The notes beneath the pieces were generated by a model, which was given only the letters and a program-made list of their open reading frames with translations, ran no database searches and had not been told where the DNA came from. Made by a program: the position numbers and the translations under genes. Positions 5,641 to 5,657 of a stretch of 5,657 nt of DNA are shown here, piece after piece. Where the stretch lies: positions 1 to 5,657 of the forward strand of contig CAJJMX010000115.1 in the NCBI GenBank assembly GCA_905192935.1. Reading direction: 5' to 3'. Each line of letters opens with the position of its first letter. The first letter of the stretch is position 1. This DNA is from an uncultured Mailhella sp. Its GTDB lineage: Bacteria; Desulfobacterota; Desulfovibrionia; Desulfovibrionales; Desulfovibrionaceae.

Positions 5641-5657
5641 GAATCATGGGCGGCCCT

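Noticed and set aside
1..5657. Search for tRNA, rRNA, CRISPR repeats, insertion sequences, attachment sites, toxin-antitoxin or phage genes
   Set aside because: By eye no such structure, repeat array, transposase motif or integrase was seen. Nearly all sequence is accounted for by five metabolic or transport genes.

Overview
The window is GC-rich and densely coding. Every gene I can support lies on the minus strand, so transcription runs from high to low coordinates. The sequence suggests a bacterium, probably Gram-negative and anaerobe-compatible: there is an iron-sulfur/FMN/FAD enoate-reductase type enzyme, strong Shine-Dalgarno sites and coupled genes. A Desulfovibrio/Bilophila-like gut anaerobe would fit the GC content and protein style. 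That is only an impression, and no marker gene here fixes the taxon.

Layout in order of transcription: (1) 5628-4780, an amidohydrolase-fold (PF04909-type) protein whose usual metal-binding residues are mostly replaced; (2) 4684-2762, a 640-residue Old Yellow Enzyme/2,4-dienoyl-CoA reductase/2-enoate reductase type flavoenzyme (TIM barrel, Cys cluster, two Rossmann motifs); (3) 2696-1512, a fold-type I PLP aminotransferase; (4) 1515-757, an HpcH/HpaI class II aldolase whose ATG overlaps the aminotransferase stop by 4 nt; (5) 605 to beyond base 1, the N-terminal two thirds of an EamA/DMT-family membrane transporter. The three gaps of 95, 65 and 151 nt hold no credible gene. Each contains a strong inverted repeat that would fold in the mRNA, at 4706-4735, 2715-2747 and 704-750. 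No stretch above 300 bases lacks a gene.

Taken together this looks like a small catabolic operon for an unidentified organic acid. A possible order is C=C reduction by the flavoenzyme, transamination of an amino acid to a 2-oxo acid, then retro-aldol cleavage to pyruvate or a related oxo acid, with a transporter at the 3' end moving a substrate or product. The tight aminotransferase-aldolase coupling is the best evidence for consecutive steps, for example a 4-hydroxy-amino acid to a 4-hydroxy-2-oxo acid to two fragments. The substrate cannot be read from the sequence. The most unusual item is the amidohydrolase-like protein, where the HxH motif is RxR, the mid-barrel His is Met and the late catalytic Asp is Gly.
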